This document shows positions 51,647-60,440 of a stretch of 64,000 bases of DNA, one piece after another. Below the pieces are notes generated by a model. The model was not told the origin of the DNA and made no database searches. It saw only the letters and a program-made list of their open reading frames with translations. Made by a program: the position numbers and the translations under genes. Within the stretch, counting starts at the first letter, position 1. Each line of letters opens with the position of its first letter. Source of the DNA: Denitratimonas sp037478135 (lineage in GTDB: Bacteria > Pseudomonadota > Gammaproteobacteria > Xanthomonadales > Xanthomonadaceae); the NCBI RefSeq assembly GCF_037478135.1, contig NZ_JBBHDV010000001.1, positions 310,001-374,000 of the forward strand, given 5' to 3'.

Positions 51647-52135
51647 ATGAGCAGTCAGCCTTCCCGCGACATCCGGGGCGTCATGATCAGTGTCACCGGT
51701 GCACGCGTGCTGCTGCCCAACGCCACCGTCGCCGAGGTGATCACCTATTCACCGCCGGAGCCGATGGACGCGGCCCCGAACTGGATGCTCGGGCATATCC
51801 GCTGGCGCGGCTGGAGCCTGCCGGTGATTTCCTATGCCCGCATGATCGGCAGTGCCCAGGACGAGGGTGAATTCGGTGCCAAGGTCGTGGTGCTCAAGGC
51901 GCTGGGCGGCAATCCGCGCCACTCCTATTTCGCACTGCTGGCGCAGGGCTTCCCGCGTCTGGTGACGGTATCGCGTGATGCACTGGAACAGCCTGAAGTC
52001 GATGAAGGCATCACGGCGATGCAGGACGACAGCGTGATGATGCGCGTACGCCTGCACGACGAGGACGCGGTGATCCCCGACCTGGCCACGATCGAAGACC
52101 GCATCACTGCACTGGACGCGCTGCGCGCGGCTTGA
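51647..52135 (+). CDS. chpC: ChpC, CheW-like protein
   Basis: 162 residues. A CheW-domain protein of the ChpC kind: RGVMISVTGARVLLPNATVAEV and GHIRWRGWSLPVISYARM. In Pseudomonas, ChpC is an accessory adaptor for the Pil-Chp array. The last gene of the operon, 12 bases after chpB with GACGGAGAA upstream. The next gene differs in composition. Confidence 0.92.
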   Translation: MSSQPSRDIRGVMISVTGARVLLPNATVAEVITYSPPEPMDAAPNWMLGHIRWRGWSLPVISYARMIGSAQDEGEFGAKVVVLKALGGNPRHSYFALLAQGFPRLVTVSRDALEQPEVDEGITAMQDDSVMMRVRLHDEDAVIPDLATIEDRITALDALRAA

Positions 52136-52148
52136 AGTGCCCGGATCC

Positions 52149-52649
52149 ATGGGAGTGAAGCTCTCGTCAGGCGGCATCGGCTGGTTGCTGGGGCTGTTGC
52201 TTTTCTTTGTCTGTCCAGTGGCGCGCGCAGGCGATCTTTCCCCGCCACTGACGAATCTGCGTGTACTGCCATCTCCGGTCATGGCATTCGAGCCGGTTTA
52301 CGCAGTGCTCGGGTTCGATGGCTGTGGGGGTTGGGAACCTGCCTATGAAGTGGAGGTGCACGTCGATGGCAGCATCATCACTTTCACGCATGAGGTCCAC
52401 ACGTTCTGCGGTGTTTCGTTGCCGCCAAGGGGTGTGATGTTCCGGATCGGCGCATTTCCTGCTGGACAATACACACTGGTATACGCGCCGACCGGGCCGG
52501 GTGGAGTGATTTATCCCCCGCAGACCGTCAGTCTTGCCGTCCTGTCGGCACCGGTTGCTGTGCCCAACAGCTCGATCACGGCATTGGTCACTCTTTTTGT
52601 ATTGATTTTGCTTGGCGCACTGCGAACTTCTGCAAAAGATCCGCTTTGA
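52149..52649 (+). CDS. Small exported protein with IPTL-CTERM-like tail
   Basis: 166 residues. Signal peptide (GWLLGLLLFFVCPVARA), a beta-rich body with two or three cysteines, and a C-terminal VAVPNSSITALVTLFVLILL-type membrane helix closed by R and K. This resembles an IPTL-CTERM sorting tail but lacks the canonical TLSxW. GC is clearly lower than in its neighbours, which suggests recent acquisition. ATG at 52149 is assumed; a GTG at 52137 is possible. It has no close relation to chpC. Confidence 0.7.
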   Translation: MGVKLSSGGIGWLLGLLLFFVCPVARAGDLSPPLTNLRVLPSPVMAFEPVYAVLGFDGCGGWEPAYEVEVHVDGSIITFTHEVHTFCGVSLPPRGVMFRIGAFPAGQYTLVYAPTGPGGVIYPPQTVSLAVLSAPVAVPNSSITALVTLFVLILLGALRTSAKDPL

Positions 52650-52687
52650 AGTAGGCGACTGTTGGGGTGCCTCGCGGTCAGGTTGCG

Positions 52688-53467
52688 TCAGAAATCCCCG
52701 TACAAAGCCTGCATCGCGGCCAGTAGCGCAAGTCCTGCTGTTTCGGTGCGCAGCACGCGCGGGCCGATGCGGATGCCCTGCGCACCGGCGGTACGCAATT
52801 GGGCCAGATCGCGATCGCCCAGGCCGCCTTCCGGGCCGATGACGAAGCAGGCGCTGCTGCGCGCCAGTTCGGGCAACTCGCGCAGCGAAAGTGAGGCGTC
52901 CGGTTCCAGAAAGAACAGCGGCGCTGGAGCGCTGTCAGCTGTGGCATGTGCGCCATCCGGTTCACTGCCCGGGGCACCGCGTGCGGCTAGCCAGTCAGGC
53001 AGGGGGGTGACAGCTGCCAGTTGCGGCAGACGCGCGCGGCCGCTCTGTTCGCAGGCCGAGGCGATCACGCCCTGCCAGTGCGCGCGGCGCTTTTCTCCGC
53101 GCTCCGCATCCAGCCGCACCTCGGTGCGTTCGGTAATCAATGGCACGAAGCCGGCGGCGCCCAGTTCGGTCGCCTTCTGCAGCACGAAATCCATCTTCTC
53201 GCCGCGTGCCACGGCCTGCGCCAGCACCAGCCGCAGCGGTGATTCGCTGGCGACCTCGCGCATCGCGATGACCTCGGCGCGTGCGCCCTTTTTTTCCAGC
53301 GAACACAGCTCGGCCTCGAAATCGTGGCCGTCGCCGTTGAACAGCACCAGCCGCGCGCCCAGTCCCAGACGCAGCACCCGGGTCAGATGCGCGGTGACGC
53401 CTTCGGGCAGCGCCACGAAGGCGCCGATATGCAGCGGCGTGTCGATGTAACAGCGCGTCAGGCGCAT
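52688..53467 (-). CDS. rsmE: RsmE, 16S rRNA (uracil1498-N3)-methyltransferase
   Basis: 259 residues. SPOUT-class knot at the C-terminus: FVIGPEGGLGDRDL and RIGPRVLRTETAGLALLAA. The N-terminal PUA-like part has HLTRVLRLGLGARLVLFNGDG. Downstream of bioA with a 10-base overlap, in a minus unit that turns away from the T2SS operon. Confidence 0.95.
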   Translation of the reverse strand: MRLTRCYIDTPLHIGAFVALPEGVTAHLTRVLRLGLGARLVLFNGDGHDFEAELCSLEKKGARAEVIAMREVASESPLRLVLAQAVARGEKMDFVLQKATELGAAGFVPLITERTEVRLDAERGEKRRAHWQGVIASACEQSGRARLPQLAAVTPLPDWLAARGAPGSEPDGAHATADSAPAPLFFLEPDASLSLRELPELARSSACFVIGPEGGLGDRDLAQLRTAGAQGIRIGPRVLRTETAGLALLAAMQALYGDF

Positions 53468-54813
53468 GGCAGAACCTCCTGGATCGCCGCCTGCGTGGCC
53501 GTGGCCAGATGGGCGATGTCCTCATCGGTGATGCAATAGGGCGGCATCCAGTACAGCACATCGCCGAGCGGGCGCAGCACCAGTCCATGGCGCAGTGCGG
53601 CGCGGTAGATGCGCAGGCCGATACGGTCTTCCGCCGGGAAGGGCGTGCGCGTGGCCGGGTCGGCCATCAGTTCGAAGGCGAGGATCATGCCAGTGTGGCG
53701 GAAATCCGCGATCTTCGGGTGTTGCGCGATGTGGCGACCATGCGCGACGAGTTTGCCGGCGGTGACCGCATTGCGTGCCAGCACATCATCGCTGTCGAAG
53801 ATGTCCAGCGTGGCCAGCGCCGCCGCGCAGGCCAGCGGATTGCCGCTGTAGCTGTGCGAATGCAGGAAGGCACGCTCACGCGAATCATCGAGGAAGCTGT
53901 CGTAGATCGCCTGCGTCGCCAGCACCGCCGCCAGTGGCATGAAGCCGCCGGTGATGCCTTTGGAAAGACACATCAGGTCCGGCGAGATGCCGGCCTGTTC
54001 GCAGGCGAACATGGTGCCGGTGCGACCGAAACCGACCGCGATTTCATCGGCGATCAGGTGCACGCCGTGCGCATCGCACAACTGTCGTGCGCGTTGCAGC
54101 CAGGCCGGATGATGCATGCGCATGCCGCCGGCACACTGCACCAGCGGCTCGATGATCAAGGCGCAGACCGTGTCGCCATGTGCGTCCAGCAGCGCTGCCA
54201 GTTCCTCCGCGCAGCGCAGCGCGCAGGCTTCCGCGTCTTCGCCGGGCAGGGCATTGAACGCATCGGGCGAGGGCGCGAACAGCGGCTCCAGCAGCAGCGG
54301 CGCGTAGGTGCGCCGGTACAACGGAATATCGCCGACCGACAACGCACCGAGGGTTTCACCGTGATAGCTGTTGCGCAGCGTGACAAAGCGCGTGCGGCGC
54401 GTATCACCCCGGTTGCGATGGCTGTGGAAGCTCATCTTCAACGCCACTTCCACCGCCGCCGAGCCATTGTCGGCATAGAACACGCGCGCCAGTCCGGAGG
54501 GGGCCAGCGCCAGCAGGCGTTCGGCCAGACGCACCGCCGGTTCGTGCGTGAAACCGGCCAGCAGCACGTGTTCCAGCGTTGTGGCCTGTTGCGCGATCGC
54601 AGCTGCGATACGCGGTTCGGCGTGGCCGAACAGATTGGTCCACCAGCTCGACACCGCATCCAGCCAGCGCCTGCCATCCGCGCCGATCAGCCACGCGCCT
54701 TCGCCGCGCGCGACCGGCAACAGCGGCAGCACATCCGGGTGCTCGCGCATCTGGGTGCAGGGGTGCCAGAGCACGTCCAGATCGCGGCGGCACAGGTCGG
54801 GGAGTGCGGGCAT
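53458..54813 (-). CDS. bioA: BioA, adenosylmethionine-8-amino-7-oxononanoate aminotransferase
   Basis: 451 residues. Biotin synthesis step using SAM as amino donor. VLWHPCTQMREHPDVLPLLP, SSWWTNLFGHAEPRIA, NSYHGETLGALSVGD, and PLP lysine K285 in LMCLSKGITGGFMP. Start at 54813 (MPALPDLCRRDLDVLWHPC) fits the family length (about 430); a longer frame upstream would run into the gspG region. Other bio genes are not here. Confidence 0.96.
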   Translation of the reverse strand: MPALPDLCRRDLDVLWHPCTQMREHPDVLPLLPVARGEGAWLIGADGRRWLDAVSSWWTNLFGHAEPRIAAAIAQQATTLEHVLLAGFTHEPAVRLAERLLALAPSGLARVFYADNGSAAVEVALKMSFHSHRNRGDTRRTRFVTLRNSYHGETLGALSVGDIPLYRRTYAPLLLEPLFAPSPDAFNALPGEDAEACALRCAEELAALLDAHGDTVCALIIEPLVQCAGGMRMHHPAWLQRARQLCDAHGVHLIADEIAVGFGRTGTMFACEQAGISPDLMCLSKGITGGFMPLAAVLATQAIYDSFLDDSRERAFLHSHSYSGNPLACAAALATLDIFDSDDVLARNAVTAGKLVAHGRHIAQHPKIADFRHTGMILAFELMADPATRTPFPAEDRIGLRIYRAALRHGLVLRPLGDVLYWMPPYCITDEDIAHLATATQAAIQEVLPCA

Positions 54814-54818
54814 TGGGC

Positions 54819-54824
54819 TAGAAT
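54819..54824 (+). promoter_or_regulatory. TAGAAT box upstream of gspG
   Basis: GGGCTAGAATCCGGGC starts at 54815, about 30 bases above the gspG ATG; the same GGCTAGAATCCGG string recurs above gspL. It fits a -10 element; no good -35 is visible. Confidence 0.35.
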
Positions 54825-54856
54825 CCGGGCATCGTTTGAAAGTGAAAGAGCCGCAC

Positions 54857-55312
54857 ATGATCCCGAGCCGCTTTCCCGCTGTAAACCCACGTCGCCATGC
54901 GCGCGGCTTCACCCTGATCGAAATCCTTGTCGTGGTGGTGATCATCGGCATTTTGGCTGGTGCAGTGATGACCAACCTCTGGGGGGAGACGGATCGCGCC
55001 ATGCAGGCCCGAGCCAAGGCGGATATCGACACCTTGAAGACTTCCCTCAATCTCTACCGCCTCGACAACTTCGTCTACCCCAGCACCAACCAGGGTCTGG
55101 AAGCACTGATCAACCGCCCGGGTGGCAGCCCGGAAGCGCGCAACTGGCGCAGCGGCGGCTACATCGACCGCATCCCGAAAGACCCGTGGGGCCGCGACTA
55201 CGTCTATCTGAGCCCGGGCCAGCGTGGTGACTTCGACCTGTATTCGTACGGTGCCGATGGCCAGCCCGGTGGCGAGGGCGGAAATGCCGATGTCACCAGC
55301 TGGGGCGAGTGA
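54857..55312 (+). CDS. gspG: GspG, major pseudopilin of type II secretion
   Basis: 151 residues. Prepilin peptidase site RGFTLIEILVVVVIIGILAG with cleavage after G and E at +5; the leader is long (21 residues). C-terminal body includes YRLDNFVYPSTNQGLEAL, GGYIDRIPKDPWGRDYVYL and the YSYGADGQPGGEG calcium loop of GspG. Divergent from bioA with 43 bases between. Confidence 0.96.
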   Translation: MIPSRFPAVNPRRHARGFTLIEILVVVVIIGILAGAVMTNLWGETDRAMQARAKADIDTLKTSLNLYRLDNFVYPSTNQGLEALINRPGGSPEARNWRSGGYIDRIPKDPWGRDYVYLSPGQRGDFDLYSYGADGQPGGEGGNADVTSWGE

Positions 55313-55838
55313 TCCGGGCGTAATCTGGCGGCGGGCTGCGCGCGGCTTGTCGCTGATCGAACTGCTGGTGGTGCTGGTCATCGTGGCGATGGTGGTCGCA
55401 GGCACTGTGCTGTCGGTAAGCGGCAGCGGCGAGCGCGAGGTGGAAAACGCTGCGCGCCGGGCGCAATCGTTGATCCGCTTGGCGTGCGAGCGTGCGCTGA
55501 TCGGCGGGCGCGATATCGGTTTTTCCGTGGTGCGCGATGGCCTGCGCTTCGGCTATTTCGAAATCGACGGCTGGCATCCGCGCGATGACACCGGCAGCGA
55601 CGAACTGCGAGCCCGTCCGCTCGGCCGCGATCTGCTGCTGGCCGCATATCGGGAAGGCATCGCATTGCCGCTGCCCGACGAACCCGAACGCGAACCGGCG
55701 TTCGCCTGCCTGTCCTCGGGCGAACTGACGCCGTTCGTGCTGCATATCGACCGCCCCGATGCGCAGCAGCGATGGCAGCTGGAAGGCCGCCTCGATGGCG
55801 AACTGCTGCTGCAACAGGTGCAACGTGAGCAGCGCTGA
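55284..55838 (+). CDS. gspH: GspH, minor pseudopilin
   Basis: 184 residues if the ATG at 55284 is used (55290 also possible; both overlap gspG by 20-30 bases with GGCGAGGGCGGAA upstream). Prepilin motif RGLSLIELLVVLVIVAMVVAG, then GspH-like body with FSVVRDGLRFGYFEIDGW. The leader is long. A typical low-conservation T2SS minor pseudopilin. Confidence 0.85.
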   Translation: MPMSPAGASDPGVIWRRAARGLSLIELLVVLVIVAMVVAGTVLSVSGSGEREVENAARRAQSLIRLACERALIGGRDIGFSVVRDGLRFGYFEIDGWHPRDDTGSDELRARPLGRDLLLAAYREGIALPLPDEPEREPAFACLSSGELTPFVLHIDRPDAQQRWQLEGRLDGELLLQQVQREQR

Positions 55839-56316
55839 ACGTCCATCCGATACGCGTTGCCGATGGCTGCCGGGATCGGATTCCCGCGCAGTCCCAGCTC
55901 CATCACGTGTGCCCATTTCTGCCGTGATACGCGGCGCTGGTGGCGCAGCACGCAGGCGCGGTTTCACCCTGCTCGAAGTGCTGGTCGCGCTGCTGCTGCT
56001 GTCGCTGGCGCTGGTCGCGCTGGTGCGCCTGGCGGGGCTGGATGCGCGCGCCACTGCACAACTGCACGAGGCCACGCTGGCGCAGTGGGTCGCGGCCAAT
56101 GTGCTGGCGGAAACCCGGCTGCGAGACGGATTTCCGGCCGTGGGCCGCAGCAATGGCGAATCCACGATGGGCGGCCGACGCTGGCGCTGGACGCTGGAAG
56201 TCAGCGCCACCGATGAACCGCTGATCCGGCGCATGGATGTGGACGTGGTGGCACTGGAATCGGCCCGCGCCGACGGCAGCGCGGCGCGCCTGACCGGCTT
56301 TGCGAGCCAGCCATGA
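55825..56316 (+). CDS. gspI: GspI, minor pseudopilin (start uncertain)
   Basis: 163 residues from the GTG at 55825, overlapping gspH by 14 bases. Prepilin site RRRGFTLLEVLVALLLLSLA and QWVAANVLAETRL, the GspI hallmark; GspI is the tip complex member. A leader of 46 residues is unusual; GTG codons at 55909 or 55924 would give 18- or 13-residue leaders and a protein close to the family norm of about 130. Codon use in the first 28 codons is unlike coding, which favours the later starts. Confidence 0.85.
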   Translation: MSSAERPSDTRCRWLPGSDSRAVPAPSRVPISAVIRGAGGAARRRGFTLLEVLVALLLLSLALVALVRLAGLDARATAQLHEATLAQWVAANVLAETRLRDGFPAVGRSNGESTMGGRRWRWTLEVSATDEPLIRRMDVDVVALESARADGSAARLTGFASQP

Positions 56317-56990
56317 GACTGGTTCCGTCATATCGGCAGCCTGTGCTGGCCGCTTCGCATAGGGCGCCAGGACGGCGGCGGCTGCCGAAATCCGGCCCGC
56401 GCCAGCGCGGCTTCACCCTGCTGGAAATGCTGGTTGCGGTGCTGCTGTTCGCGATCGCCTCGGCGCTGGCCTACGGCGGCCTGCGCAGCATCGTGCAGGC
56501 GCAGGAACAAAGCAGCCAGGCCAAGGCGCAGCTGGGCCGCTTGCAGTTTGCGGTCAGCCTGATCGAACGCGACATCACCAGTGCCGCGCGGCGTGGCATC
56601 CGCGATGGCTATGGCGTGCCGCGCCCGGCGCTGGAGGGCGAAGCCCAGCGCATCGAACTGACCCGCCACGGCTACGCCAACGTGCTGGCGCTGCCGCGTG
56701 CCGAACTGGAGCGCGTGGCCTACCAGCGCCGCGACGGGCAGCTGCTGCGCTTGCGCTGGCCGGTGCTGGACCGCTCGCCCGGCACCCGCCCGGTCGAGGA
56801 TGAACTGCTTGAAGGCGTCACCCGCATGGAGGTCGTCTATCTGGACGGGCAAGGGCGCGAACACCGCCAATGGCCACCGCCGCACGGCGTCAGCGAAACC
56901 CTGCCACGCGCAGTCAGGCTGACACTGGAGCTGGAGGATTTCGGCGAAATCCGCCGCGTGCTGGAACTGCCGCAGGAGCCGCCGGCATGA
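56313..56990 (+). CDS. gspJ: GspJ, minor pseudopilin
   Basis: 225 residues. Prepilin site RQRGFTLLEMLVAVLLFAIA after a 33-residue leader; the family block SLIERDITSAARRGIRDGYG and a C-terminal LEDFGEIRRVLELP are visible. ATGA overlaps with gspI and gspK. It pairs with GspI and GspK at the tip of the pseudopilus. Confidence 0.9.
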   Translation: MRLVPSYRQPVLAASHRAPGRRRLPKSGPRQRGFTLLEMLVAVLLFAIASALAYGGLRSIVQAQEQSSQAKAQLGRLQFAVSLIERDITSAARRGIRDGYGVPRPALEGEAQRIELTRHGYANVLALPRAELERVAYQRRDGQLLRLRWPVLDRSPGTRPVEDELLEGVTRMEVVYLDGQGREHRQWPPPHGVSETLPRAVRLTLELEDFGEIRRVLELPQEPPA

Positions 56991-57910
56991 GCGCCCGGCA
57001 GCAACGCGGTGTGGCCCTGATCGCGGCGCTGCTGGTGGTGGCGCTGGCAACGGTGCTGATCGCCGCACTGCTGGACCACAGCGAGGCCGCGCAGGCCCGC
57101 ACCCGCAATCTGCAACGCGCCGAACAGGGCTGGGAACTGATGCGCGGGGTCGAAGCCTGGGCCGGCAGCGTGCTGCGCGATGATTTCCGCGATGCGCCGC
57201 ATATCGACAGTCGTAGCGATATCTGGGCCCAGCCGATGCCGCCGATCGACCTGCCCGGGGTGCGCATCTTCGCCCAGCTGTACGAGCGCAACGGCTGCTT
57301 CAACCTCAACAATCTGCATCCGGGTGAAGGTGAGGACGCGCTCGCGCTGGCGCGTTTCGAGCGCCTGCTGCGTGCGCTGAAGCTCGATCCGATGCTGGCG
57401 CAGCAGGTGCTGGACTGGATCGATGCCGATGCCATTCCGCGCTCGGGCGGCGCCGAGGATTCCGCACTGCTGGCGCGCAACCCGCCGATGCGTGCGGCCA
57501 ACCAGCCTTTCACGCACGTTTCCGAACTGCGCCTGCTGCCCGGCGTCACGCCGGAGATCCACGCCGTGCTGGCGGCGGAAACCTGCGCGCTGCCGGCCGG
57601 CACCACGATCAATCTGAACTTCGCCAGCGAGGCGATGTGGATGAGCCTGGCCGATGCGATCACGCTGAATCTGGCGCAGCGTCTGGCGCGCGATGGCCAA
57701 GCCAATTACGAATCGCTGGAGGCGGTCACGCAGGAACTGGAACAGCTGGGCCTGGGACCGATGCCACTGACCGGTTTCGGCGTTGGCAGCCAGTGGTTCG
57801 TGCTGGAAGCGCAGATCGTGGCGGACGGCATTCCCTTCGTCTATTCCTCGCTGCTGCAACGCCGCCCGGACGGCGTGCACGTGATGGCGCGCGCACGCGG
57901 GCGCTGGTGA
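56987..57910 (+). CDS. gspK: GspK, large tip pseudopilin
   Basis: 307 residues. RQQRGVALIAALLVVALATVL is the prepilin site in the GspK form (no Glu at +5), with the large extended domain: FNLNNLHPGEGEDALAL, QVLDWIDADAIPRSGGAED and PGVTPEIHAVLAAETCALP. Capping role at the pseudopilus tip. ATGA overlap with gspJ. Confidence 0.93.
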   Translation: MSARQQRGVALIAALLVVALATVLIAALLDHSEAAQARTRNLQRAEQGWELMRGVEAWAGSVLRDDFRDAPHIDSRSDIWAQPMPPIDLPGVRIFAQLYERNGCFNLNNLHPGEGEDALALARFERLLRALKLDPMLAQQVLDWIDADAIPRSGGAEDSALLARNPPMRAANQPFTHVSELRLLPGVTPEIHAVLAAETCALPAGTTINLNFASEAMWMSLADAITLNLAQRLARDGQANYESLEAVTQELEQLGLGPMPLTGFGVGSQWFVLEAQIVADGIPFVYSSLLQRRPDGVHVMARARGRW

Positions 57911-57950
57911 AAAGCGTGGCGGCGGGCATCGTTGCCGGCGGGAATGCGGC

Positions 57951-57956
57951 TAGAAT
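57951..57956 (+). promoter_or_regulatory. TAGAAT box upstream of gspL
   Basis: CGGCTAGAATCCGGGGATTCC, the same string as above gspG, 24 bases before the gspL ATG, in the 70-base gspK-gspL gap. Suggests an internal promoter separating the pseudopilin genes from gspL-M-N. No clear -35. Confidence 0.35.
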
Positions 57957-57980
57957 CCGGGGATTCCAACGAAGATCGCC

Positions 57981-59180
57981 ATGTCCCATCGTCACCTGAT
58001 CCGCCTGCTTCCCGACGGCCGCGCGCAATGGCTTGCGCAGGACCGTTCCGGGCGTGTGTTGTCGGGCCCGGCCGAGGGCTTCCCGGCCACGCAGGCGGTG
58101 CAGACCGTGGTGCTGGTGCCTCCGGCCGATGTGCTGCTGCTTCAGACCGCGCGCATCGCACGCCAGCGCAGCCAGCTGGAACAGGCGATCCCCTACGCGA
58201 TCGAAGACCAGCTCGCGATGCCGGTCGAGCATTGCCATGTGGCGCTGGCCGAAGGCGGTGATGCCGACAGCGTGACCGCGGCGGTGGTGGCGCGCGAACG
58301 GATCGACGCCTGGCTGGCAACTCTCTCCGCCCACAACATCACGCCCGATCATCTGCTGCCCGAATCCTGGCTGTTGCCGCATGAAAACGGCCCCGGTCTG
58401 CTGCTGGATGGCAGCGCCGCCAGCCTGCGCCACGCCCGCGCCGGTGTGCTGGCCGGTGATGTAGGGGAAGCCGGCGACTGGCTGGCGATCATCGAAGAAT
58501 CGGTCGCGCCCGATGCACCGCTGACCTTGCTCGGGCAGGGCGATGCGCTGGCCGCCGCAAGCGCCAGCGGGCTGGTCTGGGCCGCAGGCATCCAGAGCCA
58601 GGCGATCGCCTCGCCGCTGGAATATTTCGCCAGCCGTCTTTCCGCCGGCAGCGCGCCGACGCTGGATCTGCTGAGCGGCGCCTACGCCCCGCGCCAGCGT
58701 GATGCCGGCGCCCGCCGCCTGTGGCGCTGGGCCGCGATCCTGGCGCTGGCCGCCGTGGCCCTTGGCATCGGCGCGATGGCGCTGGAACGCTGGCAACTGG
58801 AACGCCGCCACACAGTGCAACGCGTACAGATGGAAGCACTGCTGCGCGAATCCCTGCCGGAGGTGCAGCGCATCGTCGATCCGCGCGCGCAAATGGCTGG
58901 CGAACTGGCGCGGCTTGCCGGTCACGGCGGCCCGCAGGGCGCGCTGTCGATGCTGGCGCAGATCGCACCGGTGCTGTCGGGCAGCGGGCGCTACACGCTG
59001 GATGCGGTCGAATACCGCAACGGCGTGCTCGATCTGACATTGCGCAGCAGCGATGTCGCCACGCTGGACGAACTGCGTGAACGCATCGTCACGCTCGGGC
59101 TGGGCGCCGAACTGGTGTCGATGGTGCCTGGCAGCGGCGGTGTCGAAGGCAAGCTGCGCGTACGCGGAGCCGGCGCATGA
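57981..59180 (+). CDS. gspL: GspL, inner-membrane assembly platform protein
   Basis: 399 residues. An actin-like cytoplasmic N-domain (about 1-245; QLEQAIPYAIEDQLA is the family core), one membrane helix at about 250-268 (AAILALAAVALGIGAMAL), and a periplasmic ferredoxin-like domain at the end. Recruits the GspE ATPase to the platform with GspM. Confidence 0.92.
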   Translation: MSHRHLIRLLPDGRAQWLAQDRSGRVLSGPAEGFPATQAVQTVVLVPPADVLLLQTARIARQRSQLEQAIPYAIEDQLAMPVEHCHVALAEGGDADSVTAAVVARERIDAWLATLSAHNITPDHLLPESWLLPHENGPGLLLDGSAASLRHARAGVLAGDVGEAGDWLAIIEESVAPDAPLTLLGQGDALAAASASGLVWAAGIQSQAIASPLEYFASRLSAGSAPTLDLLSGAYAPRQRDAGARRLWRWAAILALAAVALGIGAMALERWQLERRHTVQRVQMEALLRESLPEVQRIVDPRAQMAGELARLAGHGGPQGALSMLAQIAPVLSGSGRYTLDAVEYRNGVLDLTLRSSDVATLDELRERIVTLGLGAELVSMVPGSGGVEGKLRVRGAGA

Positions 59181-59677
59181 ACGCGCTGCGTGACTGGTGG
59201 AACGCGTTGGCGCCGCGCGAACAGCGCGTGCTGCGTCTGGGCGCGGTCGCGCTGCTGCTGATCGGTGGCTGGCTGCTGGTCTGGGAGCCGTTGGCCAAGG
59301 CCCGCGACACCTGGCGCACGCGGGTGCAGGCCGGCGAGAACGATCTGGCCTGGATGCGCGCGCACGCCCCGCAACTGCGCGCACTGGCCAGCGCCGGCGG
59401 CGGCACCGCGGGGGTGCGCGATGGCCGCTCGTTGCTGGCACTGGTGGACGCGACCGCACGCACGTCGGGTGTAGGCGATGCGCTGCTGCGGGTCGAACCG
59501 GTGGCTGGCAACCAGGTGCGGGTGTATTTCGAAGGCGCGGATTTCGACGCGCTGGTGCAATGGCTGGAAGAACTGGGCGCCCGTCAGGGTGTGGTGCTGG
59601 GCGACTTCAACGCCAACCGCGCTGCCGGCGTCGGCCGCGTCGATGCGCGCCTGGCCCTTGAACGGATCGGAGATTGA
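59177..59677 (+). CDS. gspM: GspM, assembly platform protein
   Basis: 166 residues. Short cytoplasmic start LRDWWNALAPREQRVL, the GspM hallmark, a membrane helix (about 16-37), then a periplasmic domain with WLEELGARQGVVLGDFNANR. ATGA overlap with gspL, its partner. Confidence 0.92.
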   Translation: MNALRDWWNALAPREQRVLRLGAVALLLIGGWLLVWEPLAKARDTWRTRVQAGENDLAWMRAHAPQLRALASAGGGTAGVRDGRSLLALVDATARTSGVGDALLRVEPVAGNQVRVYFEGADFDALVQWLEELGARQGVVLGDFNANRAAGVGRVDARLALERIGD

Positions 59678-59681
59678 AACA

Positions 59682-60440
59682 GTGAAGAAACTGCTGTTGT
59701 TGCTGCTGGTGATGCTGGTGATCGCGGTCGTCGTGGTGGTACTGCTGCCGGCCCGGTTGGTGCTGGAGAAGGCGATGCCGGCGAACGCGCCGGTGCAGCT
59801 GGAGGATGTCTCGGGCACAATCTGGAAGGGCCGAGCCGGGCGCGTGCTGCGCAATGGCGATGATCTGGGTGTGCTGGGCTGGAAGGTGCACCCGCGCTCG
59901 CTGCTGTCGGGCGTGATCGATGCCGATGTCATTCTCGATGGCCCGGTCTATCGCGGCCAGGGCCGGGTCGCGCGCGCCGGCGACGGCACCCTGCGGATGA
60001 GCGATGTCGATGCCAGTTTCCCGGCCAGCCGGCTGGAACCGATGCTCGACATTCCAGCACTGAATCTGCTCGGCCAGGTGGAAGTGAAGCTCGATACGCT
60101 GGAACTGCAGAACAACACCGTGCCGACCGTGTTGAAAGGCAGCGCGCGCTGGCACGATGCCGCCGTCAGCGGCCAGGAACAGGCCACCTTCGGCACCCTG
60201 GTAGCCGAATTCGGACCGCTGCCCGGCGGCGGTTTCGGCGGCACCCTCAGCGATGAAGACGGTCCGCTGGCGGCAGAAGGCGAGTTCCGCACCACGCTGC
60301 TGGGCTACGAGGCCCGCGCCACGCTGCGTGCGCGCAACGACAATCCGCAGGTGCTGCGCGCGTTGCGTCATATCGGCCAGCCGCAGGCCGATGGCAGCGT
60401 GATGTTCCACGTCCAGGGCGGGCTGGGGTCGCGCCGATGA
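59682..60440 (+). CDS. gspN: GspN, type II secretion protein
   Basis: 252 residues. N-terminal membrane helix (LLLLLLVMLVIAVVVVVLL) and a beta-rich periplasmic domain with PVQLEDVSGTIWKGRAGRV and WKVHPRSLLSG, typical of GspN (often fused with or next to GspC in other species). GTG start, four bases after the gspM stop. The stop overlaps the next phosphatase gene (ATGA), so transcription runs on. Confidence 0.9.
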   Translation: MKKLLLLLLVMLVIAVVVVVLLPARLVLEKAMPANAPVQLEDVSGTIWKGRAGRVLRNGDDLGVLGWKVHPRSLLSGVIDADVILDGPVYRGQGRVARAGDGTLRMSDVDASFPASRLEPMLDIPALNLLGQVEVKLDTLELQNNTVPTVLKGSARWHDAAVSGQEQATFGTLVAEFGPLPGGGFGGTLSDEDGPLAAEGEFRTTLLGYEARATLRARNDNPQVLRALRHIGQPQADGSVMFHVQGGLGSRR

